Shown: one piece after another, positions 1 through 5,127 of the stretch | Layout of the letters: every line of letters starts with the position of its first letter | Position numbering within the stretch: position 1 is the stretch's first letter | NCBI GenBank assembly: GCA_003648125.1 | Contig: QMOE01000219.1 | Coordinates: forward strand, 1 to 5,187 | Length of the DNA stretch: 5,187 bases | Source of the DNA: Chloroflexota bacterium | GTDB taxonomy: Bacteria; Chloroflexota; Anaerolineae; B4-G1 | Direction of reading: 5' to 3' | The notes under the pieces: model-generated | Database searches by the model: none | Seen by the model: only the letters and a program-made list of their open reading frames with translations | Told to the model about the DNA's origin: nothing | Made by a program: the position numbers and the translations under genes

Positions 1-803
1 CCCAGTTCGTTGACGATGGATTGAATGCGCACACCACGCATACCGACGCAGGCCCCCACCGGGTCCACACCGGGTTGGCGGGCGGCTACGGCCACTTTGG
101 AACGGGAGCCTGCTTCACGCGCGATGGACTTGATCTCGACCGCGCCGCTGAAAATCTCGGGCACTTCTAGTTCCAATAGACGGCGCAGCATGTTCTTGTG
201 ACTGCGCGAGATCGTGATCTGTGGCCCACGGCCTGTTTTGCGGACTTCTAACACATAGGCCCGCAACCGCTGATGAAGACTGTAATGCTCACCGGGCACT
301 TGCTGACTGCGCGGCAAGAACGCCTCAGTGCCTTCGAGATTCACCGTCACCGCTTGTGATTTAATGTTCTGCACCACGCCGTGAACGATCTCCCCTTCTT
401 GCTGAACATAATGCGCGTACCGCGCGTCTCGTTCCGCTTCACGAATACGTTGGAGAATAATCTGCTTGGCACTCTGCGCCGCGATACGGCCAAAGTTCTT
501 GGGCGTATCATCTATCATCACCACGCCATCCAGCTCGACGTCAGGTTGAATGATGCGCGCATCCGCCAAGGTAATCTCCAAGTCGGGGTCGGTGACTGCC
601 TCTACTACCCGCTTCTCGATGAATATCTGTGCTTTGCCGGTCTCCAGGTTGATCTTGGCTGTGACGTTTTGATTTACATTATCGCCAACATCACGGTGAT
701 AGGCAGACACCATCGCCATCTGCAAAGCCTCGATTACAACATCACCAGACAGGCCACGCTCGCTACAAATTTGGTTGAATGCCAATAAGAAATCTGACTT
801 CAT
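1..803 (-). CDS. nusA: Transcription termination/antitermination factor NusA, N-terminal part (runs off left edge)
   Basis: NusA binds RNA polymerase and nascent RNA and modulates pausing, intrinsic termination and antitermination. My translation of the minus strand from the ATG at 803 is open to the window edge (267 full codons). It begins MKSDFLLAFNQICSERGLSG, the classic NusA N-terminus. Residues about 1-125 are the polymerase-binding N-terminal domain. Residues about 136-200 are the S1 domain (GEIVHGVVQNI, then EAFLPRSQQVPGE, then GPQITISRSH). From about 205 the first KH domain begins, with FSGAVEIKSIAREAGSRSKV and a GMRG loop at 254-257. The rest of KH1 and all of KH2 lie outside the window. 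The start is fixed by the conserved N-terminus and by a GGGAG/GAAGG ribosome site 2-13 bases upstream. There is no rimP upstream: the neighbour is a divergent regulator gene. Identification is very secure. Confidence 0.96.
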   Translation of the reverse strand, partial: MKSDFLLAFNQICSERGLSGDVVIEALQMAMVSAYHRDVGDNVNQNVTAKINLETGKAQIFIEKRVVEAVTDPDLEITLADARIIQPDVELDGVVMIDDTPKNFGRIAAQSAKQIILQRIREAERDARYAHYVQQEGEIVHGVVQNIKSQAVTVNLEGTEAFLPRSQQVPGEHYSLHQRLRAYVLEVRKTGRGPQITISRSHKNMLRRLLELEVPEIFSGAVEIKSIAREAGSRSKVAVAARQPGVDPVGACVGMRGVRIQSIVNEL

Positions 804-805
804 CG

Positions 806-816
806 CCCTTCTCCCT
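806..816 (-). promoter_or_regulatory. nusA ribosome binding site
   Basis: Read on the minus strand, this stretch is AGGGAGAAGGG, a purine-rich Shine-Dalgarno region ending two bases before the ATG at 803. Two registers (AGGGAG or GAAGGG) could pair with 16S rRNA. AGGGAG has the more usual spacing of 7 bases. Confidence 0.7.
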
Positions 817-858
817 ACCAACGATGATTTATAATCCCGCTACAAGGCCTCATAGCGA

Positions 859-881
859 AGCCCGGCGAAATAAACCGGGCT
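859..881 (-). other. GC-rich hairpin in the nusA leader
   Basis: A perfect 7-bp inverted repeat, AGCCCGG (859-865) and CCGGGCT (875-881), encloses a 9-base A/T-rich loop. It lies in the predicted nusA 5' leader about 55 bases before the start codon. No U-tract follows on either strand, so it is not an obvious intrinsic terminator. It could be a leader structure (for example an mRNA-stability stem) or the remnant of a small palindromic repeat. No known riboswitch class was recognised. Confidence 0.45.
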
Positions 882-899
882 GTGCTTCAGTGACCCTAT

Positions 900-929
900 A
901 CGAAGAAAAGTGGGGCTTGCCCACTTCTC
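900..929 (-). terminator. Attenuator-like hairpin in the nusA leader
   Basis: On the minus strand a 7-bp stem AAGTGGG / CCCACTT (926-920 and 914-908, loop CAAGC) is followed without a break by TTCTTCG. The stem end plus tail therefore reads CCCCACTTTTCTTCG. A GC-rich stem with a U-rich tail is the plan of an intrinsic terminator. It sits about 20-45 bases downstream of the predicted nusA transcription start. If it works, part of the transcripts would end before nusA, which would suit a gene for a termination factor. The U-tract is broken by C residues, so strength is uncertain. On the plus strand the same stem has a poorer tail. Confidence 0.4.
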
Positions 930-939
930 CAACGACGAC

Positions 940-949
940 CGTATACGGA
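940..949. promoter_or_regulatory. Perfect 10-bp palindrome over the predicted nusA start point
   Basis: CCGTATACGG is a perfect palindrome lying 5-14 bases downstream of the -10 element of the predicted nusA promoter, so it covers the likely +1. That is a common place for a repressor operator, but a 10-bp palindrome can also arise by chance. No second copy was seen in the window. Confidence 0.25.
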
Positions 950-953
950 TTAA

Positions 954-982
954 ATTATAACATAGACGCCCCGAACACGCAA
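954..982 (-). promoter_or_regulatory. Predicted sigma70-type promoter for nusA
   Basis: On the minus strand TTGCGT (982-977) is followed after 17 bases by a perfect TATAAT (959-954). Transcription would start near 947, giving a leader of roughly 144 bases that contains two hairpins. The -10 is consensus, the spacer ideal, and the -35 matches only in its first three bases. Because no rimP precedes nusA, this is probably the promoter of the nusA transcription unit. Confidence 0.65.
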
Positions 983-985
983 GTA

Positions 986-1058
986 ACCAAACTCGGCAGA
1001 TACAGATTTGGGGAGGCAGCACCCTCAGGCTTCGTCGTGAGCCTGTCCCGAGTTTTGT
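986..1058. repeat. Inverted repeat linking the two divergent promoters (candidate operator pair)
   Basis: ACCAAACTCGG (986-996) and CCGAGTTTTGT (1048-1058) are inverted copies matching at 10 of 11 positions, with 8 consecutive matches (989-996 and 1048-1055). The centres are 62 bp apart, close to six helical turns. The left copy lies just upstream of the nusA -35, and the right copy overlaps the -35 of the regulator gene. A second nested dyad, CAGGCT (1026-1031) / AGCCTG (1040-1045), lies between them. This would suit binding by the adjacent double-HTH regulator, but that link is inference. Confidence 0.35.
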
Positions 1059-1083
1059 ATCCCCTACAAGATTGTGCTATAAT
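1055..1083 (+). promoter_or_regulatory. Predicted sigma70-type promoter for the HTH-TPR operon
   Basis: TTGTAT (1055-1060), a 17-base spacer and a perfect TATAAT (1078-1083) form a near-ideal promoter. The -10 is also extended (TGC directly before TATAAT). Transcription should start near 1090, about 31 bases before the GTG start of the regulator gene. The promoter excludes the longer in-frame reading that would begin further upstream, at 779. Confidence 0.8.
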
Positions 1084-1108
1084 CCAGACATCAGCAATTA
1101 GCGACGGC

Positions 1109-1115
1109 AAGGAGG
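1109..1115 (+). promoter_or_regulatory. Ribosome binding site that decides the GTG start at 1121
   Basis: AAGGAGG is a full-strength Shine-Dalgarno. It leaves 5 bases to the GTG at 1121 and only 2 to the in-frame TTG at 1118, which favours GTG. The frame stays open far upstream without a stop, so this site together with the promoter is what fixes the protein start. Confidence 0.8.
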
Positions 1116-1120
1116 AGTTG

Positions 1121-1792
1121 GTGGCTGAGGAAAAACTAGGCCTGAGAAATCGCATCATCGGCCTGCTGCTACGCGACGCGCGGGAACGGGCCGAAAAGAC
1201 TAAACGCGAGTGCGCAGAGGCGCTGGGCGTCTCCACCGGCACCATCACGGCGTATGAGGAGGGACGCAAACCCATCTCCCTGCCAGAGTTGGAGGTGCTG
1301 GCTTACACACTCGATACTCCAGTAGCGCACTTTTGGGAGCACGAGCAAAAACTGGCAGCGGAAGAAAAGCCGCTGCCGCTACAAGAGGTGCTGGCCTTGC
1401 GCCACCGCATCGTGGGAGCACTCTTGCGCCAAGCCAGGCTGGAGGCCAATATTTCTCAGAAGGAATTGGCAGAGATACTGGGCTGCTCGGTCGGGCGTCT
1501 CTCCTCCTACGAATACGGAAAGCGACCCATCCCGTTGGCAGAATTGGAGCTATTGGCGCAGCACCTGGGCCTGCCCCTGAAACACTTTCTCGATACCCAA
1601 GAAGGGCCGGTGGGAGAATGGCACCGACAGGAAGATGCCTGGCGATATTTCTGCAAACTTCCTCAAGAAGCACAAGAGTTTGTCAGCAAACCCATAAACA
1701 TCAAATACCTGGAGGTGGCGATGAGGCTGGCCGAGATGCCCGCCGGCGGTCTGCGCGACATCGCCGCCGGGTTGCTGGATATTACTTATTGA
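1121..1792 (+). CDS. Transcriptional regulator with two tandem XRE-type helix-turn-helix domains
   Basis: A probable DNA-binding regulator of 223 residues, starting at GTG. Residues about 6-72 and 91-157 are two copies of a Cro/C1-type HTH domain. They align without gaps over 67 positions with about half the residues identical (shared elements: RI.G.LLR.AR, AE.LG.S.G, YE.G..PI.L.ELE.LA). This is clear internal duplication, so one chain could bind two half-sites as a built-in dimer. A charged linker (73-90) joins them. The C-terminal segment (about 175-223) contains LPQEAQEFVSKPIN, then YLEVAMRLAEMP and GLLDITY. It resembles a tail I recall on HTH proteins of Chloroflexota. There is no ligand-binding, kinase or membrane domain. 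The stop is 30 bases before the start of the TPR gene, indicating an operon. Its targets are unknown: autoregulation and control of the divergent nusA are plausible inferences. Confidence 0.88.
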   Translation: MAEEKLGLRNRIIGLLLRDARERAEKTKRECAEALGVSTGTITAYEEGRKPISLPELEVLAYTLDTPVAHFWEHEQKLAAEEKPLPLQEVLALRHRIVGALLRQARLEANISQKELAEILGCSVGRLSSYEYGKRPIPLAELELLAQHLGLPLKHFLDTQEGPVGEWHRQEDAWRYFCKLPQEAQEFVSKPINIKYLEVAMRLAEMPAGGLRDIAAGLLDITY

Positions 1793-1810
1793 TCGCAGAT
1801 AATACAGATC

Positions 1811-1815
1811 GGAGG
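1811..1815 (+). promoter_or_regulatory. Ribosome binding site of the TPR gene
   Basis: GGAGG lies 7 bases before the ATG at 1823, inside the 30-base gap after the regulator stop. It supports this start and separate translation initiation of the second operon gene. Confidence 0.75.
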
Positions 1816-1822
1816 CGTCACA

Positions 1823-2368
1823 ATGGAGAAAACATCTTCTGCACAGAAACTCAAAGAGGAAGGTCTACGGCTATTCGAAGAAGGACTATACAAAGAAGCC
1901 GCCGTAACTTTTGAGCAGGCCCAAAAAATGTTCGCTGCCGAAGGAGAAGAAAGAAAAGCAGCCGAGATGGTGAACAACCTGGGCGTGATCTACCGATTGC
2001 AGGGCCAGTGGGATGAAGCGATTGCGAGCCTGGAAGAATCCAGAGCGATCTTTGCCCGCCTGGGCGACCGTGATCTTGAAGCGCAGACGCTAGGCAACCT
2101 GGGCGGACTATACTCTAGCAAGGGCGAGCGCGACCAGGCAAAGGAATGCTTGCGCCAGGCCGCCGACATCTTTGCCGAGGCAGGCGATGCTCAACGTCAG
2201 GGAGAGACGCTGCTGGCGCTCGGAGTGCAAGAGTGGAAGATGGGCAACCGCAGCAACGGCTTGGCGGTTTACGAGGCCGGCCTGCACACCCTCCAGAAAC
2301 CAACAGTCAGCCAGAGGACATTGCGCAGCCTGCTAAATATGCGCGCGCGGTTGTTAGGCGGCAAGTGA
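1823..2368 (+). CDS. Tetratricopeptide repeat protein, probable partner of the upstream regulator
   Basis: A 181-residue protein built almost entirely of TPR helices, and therefore probably a protein- or peptide-binding scaffold. Repeats occur at about residues 8-41 (AQKLKEEGLRLFEEGLYKEA), 48-81 (AEMVNNLGVIYRLQGQWDEA), 88-121 (AQTLGNLGGLYSSKGERDQA) and a degenerate fourth at about 128-158 (ETLLALGVQEWKMGNRSNGL). The 40-residue period and the LG..Y..GQWDEAI-type consensus are those of the longer-spaced TPR class found in signalling proteins. No signal peptide, transmembrane segment or catalytic motif is seen, so it should be cytoplasmic. A basic tail (QRTLRSLLNMRARLLGGK) ends the protein. Its position as second gene after a double-HTH regulator suggests it binds that regulator or senses a ligand for it. 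Function beyond this is not known. Confidence 0.85.
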   Translation: MEKTSSAQKLKEEGLRLFEEGLYKEAAVTFEQAQKMFAAEGEERKAAEMVNNLGVIYRLQGQWDEAIASLEESRAIFARLGDRDLEAQTLGNLGGLYSSKGERDQAKECLRQAADIFAEAGDAQRQGETLLALGVQEWKMGNRSNGLAVYEAGLHTLQKPTVSQRTLRSLLNMRARLLGGK

Positions 2369-2370
2369 TA

Positions 2371-2407
2371 AACCAAAAGCTGGGTTTTTTATGGAAAAAC
2401 CTGGCTT
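2371..2407. terminator. Hairpin between convergent TPR gene and pheT, probable bidirectional terminator
   Basis: The 44-base gap between the two stop codons contains AAGCTGGGTTTTT (2377-2389) facing AAAAACCTGGCTT (2395-2407). This is a 13-bp stem on the plus strand with two G-U pairs and a 5-base loop. For plus-strand transcripts an alternative smaller stem (AAACCA with TGGGTTT, 2370-2388) followed by further T residues looks more terminator-like. For pheT transcripts the large stem ends in CTTTTGGTTT. Both genes probably end here, but which fold is used in each direction is uncertain. Confidence 0.5.
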
Positions 2408-2412
2408 CTCCA

Positions 2413-4932
2413 TTATCCTCGCAGCGTGGCACCCAACTCTCGCTCCAACCGGCGCACGATCTTGCCCCGCAGCTTGGCGACCTCCCGATCTGTCAGTGTG
2501 CGGTCGTCCGCCTGGTAGGTGAGGCGGTAAGCCAGGCTCTTTTTGCCAGCCCCTATCTGCTCCCCCCGGTAAACGTCGAACAGCATGACCGAGCGCACGA
2601 GCGCCCGACCGGTCTGGGCGATGAGGTCGTGCACCCGCACCGCCGGCACGTCCTCGTCCACCACCAGCGCCAAATCCTCATAGACCGGCGGGTGGGCGGA
2701 GATAGGAGCCATCTCGCGGGTCGTTCCCCATGTCGCCAGCAACTCGTCCAGGTCGAACTCTAGCGCACAGACGGGTTGATCCGGCAGATCGAACGACTCC
2801 CGCACCAGCGGGTGCAGTTCTCCCATCTCGCCCACCACGCAATCTCCAACGATCACCCGCGCGCGCCGACCTGGACGCAAGGCGGGATGCTCGCCCGGCT
2901 CGAACGTCCCCTCCAGCCCCAGCCTCGCCAGCAGCGTTTCCACTATTCCCTTGAGATCGTAGAATTCCACCGGCGCTCGGCCCTGCCCTGCCAGCCACGA
3001 TTGACCCTCTCGCGGGCCGGTCATCACGACACCCAGGCAACGCGGCTCGTCTGGCAGCGTCTGTTCTTCCAGCGGCAGATAAGCGGCGCCGATCTCAAAG
3101 ATAGCCACTCTATCGAGAAAACGCAAATTCTCGCGGGTGGTGTGAAGCAGGGAAGGGAGCAGGCTCTGCCGCAGGTAAGCCCGCTCGGCAGAGAGAGGAT
3201 TGCGCACGCGCAGATAGCGGCGGCTCTCTGTGGCCGTCCCGCTGGCCCACAGATTTCTCTCGTCCTCAATATCCACCATCGAGTAGGTGATGACCTCGTC
3301 CAGCCCGCAGCCGGTCAGAATGTCGCGCACGCGCTCTGTTCCTTCCAGGCGGGGGTTGGCTCGCTGAGGGGGCAGTTCGTCCCGCATCAGCGTCATGGGG
3401 AAGCGATCATAGCCCCAGATGCGGCCTATCTCTTCCACCAGGTCTATGGGCCGCGTGACGTCCAGACGGTAGGAGGGAGGAGTGACCTGGAGGTTGGGGG
3501 TTTGTTCAACCTGAAACTCTAGTGATGTGAGGATGCGCACCATTTCTTCGGTCTGGATCTCGAGTCCCAGAATGCGGTTGGCGTAGGCGGGGTCAAACTC
3601 GATCACCCGCTGCGGTTTTTGGCCGGGGTACAGGTCGCCGATGACCGGGACAACGCTGCCGCCGCCCAGTTCCGCCATCAGATAAGCCGCGCGGGCAGCC
3701 GCTTTTACCGTCAGTTCCGGGTCCACGCGCCGCCCGAATCGCTGACTGGCCTCACTCGTCAGTCCCAGCAGGCGGGAGGTGCGACGAATGTTGAGAAAAT
3801 CAAAGTTGGCCGATTCCAGGAGAATGTCGCTCGTTGCCTCTGTGACCTCACTATCGAGGCCGCCCATCACGCCGGCCACGGCCACCGGCCCGCCGCCATC
3901 GGTGATGAGCAGCATCTCGTCGTCGAACGTGCGCAGTTCGCCGTCGAGCGTTTTCATCTGCTCGCCGGGTTTGGCGCGGCGCACGATGATGACCGGTCGC
4001 TCCTCACCCGGCCCTTCGGCATCGCTCAGGGCAGGTCCGGCGCGCAGGACGTGGTAATCGAAGGCGTGCAGAGGCTGCCCCAGTTCCAGCATCACATAGT
4101 TGGTAATATCTACGATATTGTTGATGGGCCGCATCCCGGCGCGGAGCAGCCGTTGCTGCATCCAAAAGGGGGACTGTCCAATTTTGACGCCCTGTATGAG
4201 GAACGCCGAGTAGCGTGGGCATAGGTCGGGGTCGGGAATTTCAAGGGTCAGGAAATCCGGCGTAGGAGTCAGCTCCGCCGGGTGTCGCTCCAACACCTCG
4301 ATCGCGTCCCGCTTGAGCGGCGTGTCGAGCAGCGCGGCCACTTCGCGGGCGACGCCAAAGACGGATTGCAGGTGGCCGAACGGCCCCTTGATGTCGAACT
4401 CGAGCACCGCGTCGCCCATATAATCGGCCAGCGGCGCGCCCACCGGAGCGTCGGCGGGCAGGTAGATGATGTCCACCTGCTCGTCGGAGAGGCCCAGTTC
4501 CTTCTCCGAGCAGACCATGGCGCGCGAGGGGACGCCGCGAATTTTGCTCTTTTTCAGTTTGATCAGCTTTCGCCCCTCGGCGTGACCGTCGTAGAGGCGC
4601 GCCCCTTCCAGCGCAAAGGCAACTTTGAGATGCAGGTCGTCTTGGCCGCGCATGTCCAGCAGGCTGGGCGCGCCGGTAACGACGATCTCCGGCTCGGGCC
4701 CGCCGTACTCGACCTCGGCCAGAACCAGCCGGTCGGCGTTGGGATGAGGACGCACGGCGCGAAGCTCGCCCACGACGATCTTTTCCGGGTCCCAGGGCAA
4801 CTCGGCCCCCGGCAGGCCGACGTATGCGACGCTCTCCACCTCCAGCCCGGCCAGCGTCAGCCGCTCGGCCAGTTCGGGGATGGGGATGGTGATGTTGACG
4901 TGATCTTTGAGCCAGGACAAGGGTACACGCAT
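2413..4932 (-). CDS. pheT: Phenylalanine--tRNA ligase beta subunit
   Basis: Beta subunit of the cytoplasmic (alpha-beta)2 enzyme that charges tRNA-Phe. The alpha subunit (PheS) holds the aminoacylation site; beta binds tRNA and removes misattached tyrosine. The 839 residues cover the whole family plan. The N-terminus (MRVPLSWLKDHV) leads to an OB-fold tRNA-binding domain at about 45-160 (VVGELRAVRPHPNADRL, CSEKELGLS). The B3/B4 editing domain is at about 210-400 (MRPINNIVDITNYVMLELGQ, PLHAFD, LLESANF), B5 at about 440-508 (PPSYRLDVTRPIDLVEEIGR), and the catalytic-like module at about 515-735. The anticodon-binding FDX-ACB domain runs from about 744 to the end (PPVYEDLALVVD, SLAYRLTYQADDRTLTD). 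Expected editing residues T277, N278, H289 and E373 are present. It is slightly longer than the usual ~800, partly because of an apparent insert at 297-309. An AGAGGAG site 8 bases upstream fixes the start. No pheS lies within the 255 bases upstream. Confidence 0.97.
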   Translation of the reverse strand: MRVPLSWLKDHVNITIPIPELAERLTLAGLEVESVAYVGLPGAELPWDPEKIVVGELRAVRPHPNADRLVLAEVEYGGPEPEIVVTGAPSLLDMRGQDDLHLKVAFALEGARLYDGHAEGRKLIKLKKSKIRGVPSRAMVCSEKELGLSDEQVDIIYLPADAPVGAPLADYMGDAVLEFDIKGPFGHLQSVFGVAREVAALLDTPLKRDAIEVLERHPAELTPTPDFLTLEIPDPDLCPRYSAFLIQGVKIGQSPFWMQQRLLRAGMRPINNIVDITNYVMLELGQPLHAFDYHVLRAGPALSDAEGPGEERPVIIVRRAKPGEQMKTLDGELRTFDDEMLLITDGGGPVAVAGVMGGLDSEVTEATSDILLESANFDFLNIRRTSRLLGLTSEASQRFGRRVDPELTVKAAARAAYLMAELGGGSVVPVIGDLYPGQKPQRVIEFDPAYANRILGLEIQTEEMVRILTSLEFQVEQTPNLQVTPPSYRLDVTRPIDLVEEIGRIWGYDRFPMTLMRDELPPQRANPRLEGTERVRDILTGCGLDEVITYSMVDIEDERNLWASGTATESRRYLRVRNPLSAERAYLRQSLLPSLLHTTRENLRFLDRVAIFEIGAAYLPLEEQTLPDEPRCLGVVMTGPREGQSWLAGQGRAPVEFYDLKGIVETLLARLGLEGTFEPGEHPALRPGRRARVIVGDCVVGEMGELHPLVRESFDLPDQPVCALEFDLDELLATWGTTREMAPISAHPPVYEDLALVVDEDVPAVRVHDLIAQTGRALVRSVMLFDVYRGEQIGAGKKSLAYRLTYQADDRTLTDREVAKLRGKIVRRLERELGATLRG
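4006..4047 (-). repeat. Probable short dispersed repeat inserted in frame in pheT
   Basis: Residues 296-309 of PheT read LRAGPALSDAEGPG, between the editing motif PLHAFDYHV and the strand VIIVRRAKPGE. In PheT of other bacteria, as I recall them, these two elements are joined by only a few residues. The DNA core carries a small dyad (GCCCT 4032-4028 and AGGGC 4015-4011, minus strand). The encoded ALSDAEG resembles the ALS.(A/V)EG peptides produced by a small palindromic repeat I recall as scattered through Chloroflexota genomes. The family assignment is from memory; the extra length is better supported. Confidence 0.55.
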
Positions 4933-4938
4933 GGTAAC

Positions 4939-4951
4939 ATCTCCTCTGATT
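4939..4951. repeat. 13-bp direct repeat, proximal copy, containing the pheT ribosome binding site
   Basis: ATCTCCTCTGATT here is identical to 5069-5081. On the minus strand it reads AATCAGAGGAGAT, whose AGAGGAG (4947-4941) is the pheT Shine-Dalgarno, 8 bases before the ATG. The repeated unit therefore includes the working ribosome site, and its two copies flank the inverted-repeat element. Confidence 0.85.
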
Positions 4952-4962
4952 GTAACTGCTCA

Positions 4963-5055
4963 GGTGCCCGGCACTTGGATTACCCTCGAAAATGGCTCCT
5001 TCGATGGCAATCAAATGCCATTTTCATTAAAATCGGTACAAAAGTGCCGGGCACC
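4963..5055. mobile_element. REPIN/MITE-like inverted-repeat element in the pheT leader
   Basis: GGTGCCCGGCACTT (4963-4976) and AAGTGCCGGGCACC (5042-5055) form a perfect 14-bp inverted repeat around 65 bases. Each arm is itself nearly palindromic (GTGCC/GGCAC). That is the design of a REP sequence pair, or REPIN, mobilised in trans by REP-associated tyrosine transposases. Inside is a second perfect 9-bp inverted repeat, GAAAATGGC (4988-4996) / GCCATTTTC (5017-5025), with an alternative hairpin ATGGCA (5004-5009) / TGCCAT (5016-5021). It has no coding capacity. The 13-bp direct repeats lie 11 and 13 bases outside the arms. The alternative is a native RNA structure in the pheT leader. No transposase gene is in the window. 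Confidence 0.6.
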
Positions 5056-5068
5056 CTCGCATTAGTTT

Positions 5069-5081
5069 ATCTCCTCTGATT
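5069..5081. repeat. 13-bp direct repeat, distal copy
   Basis: Second exact copy of ATCTCCTCTGATT (compare 4939-4951). On the minus strand it supplies a good Shine-Dalgarno, followed 6 bases after the repeat by ATGCG (5062-5058). The pheT copy is also followed 6 bases later by ATGCG. It may be the original or a duplicated initiation region separated from pheT by the inserted element. Confidence 0.8.
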
Positions 5082-5127
5082 TAGGACATAGTAGTGAATT
5101 ATGTGCTAATAGCTCTCTCTCAACATC

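Noticed and set aside
381..788. 135-codon plus-strand open frame
   Set aside because: It lies wholly opposite nusA, whose minus-strand protein is unmistakable. The plus-strand translation has no recognisable domain.
830..835. Perfect plus-strand TATAAT downstream of the divergent region
   Set aside because: No -35 element at a proper distance, and no gene starts until 1121, which has its own much better promoter.
779..1120. Upstream in-frame extension of the double-HTH gene
   Set aside because: It would overlap the nusA start and run through both promoters. A consensus promoter (1055-1083) and an AAGGAGG site lie between it and the GTG at 1121, and the extension has no protein-like character.
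1333..1914. Long alternative frames on both strands across the HTH gene
   Set aside because: Arg/Ala/Pro-rich compositions typical of shadow frames in GC-rich DNA. They conflict with a gene that has two clear HTH domains.
4110..4126. Short palindrome AATATC ... GATATT inside pheT
   Set aside because: It encodes the conserved NNIVDITNYV motif of the editing domain, so protein constraint explains it.
4241..5014. 257-codon minus-strand frame overlapping the pheT start
   Set aside because: It is the shifted frame of pheT, Arg- and Gly-rich, and would begin inside the repeat element.
4282..5079. 265-codon plus-strand frame opposite the pheT start
   Set aside because: Antisense shadow of the pheT N-terminus extended through the repeat element; no domain or ribosome site supports it.
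4939..5081. T-box riboswitch in the pheT leader
   Set aside because: Aminoacyl-tRNA synthetase leaders often carry T-boxes, but the conserved T-box antiterminator sequence and a stem I/specifier arrangement are absent. The structure is a symmetric inverted repeat instead.
5098..5123. TTGAGA / CATAAT as a pheT promoter (minus strand)
   Set aside because: The hexamers look reasonable but are only 14 bases apart, too short for a sigma70 promoter. No better pair was found, so no pheT promoter is annotated.
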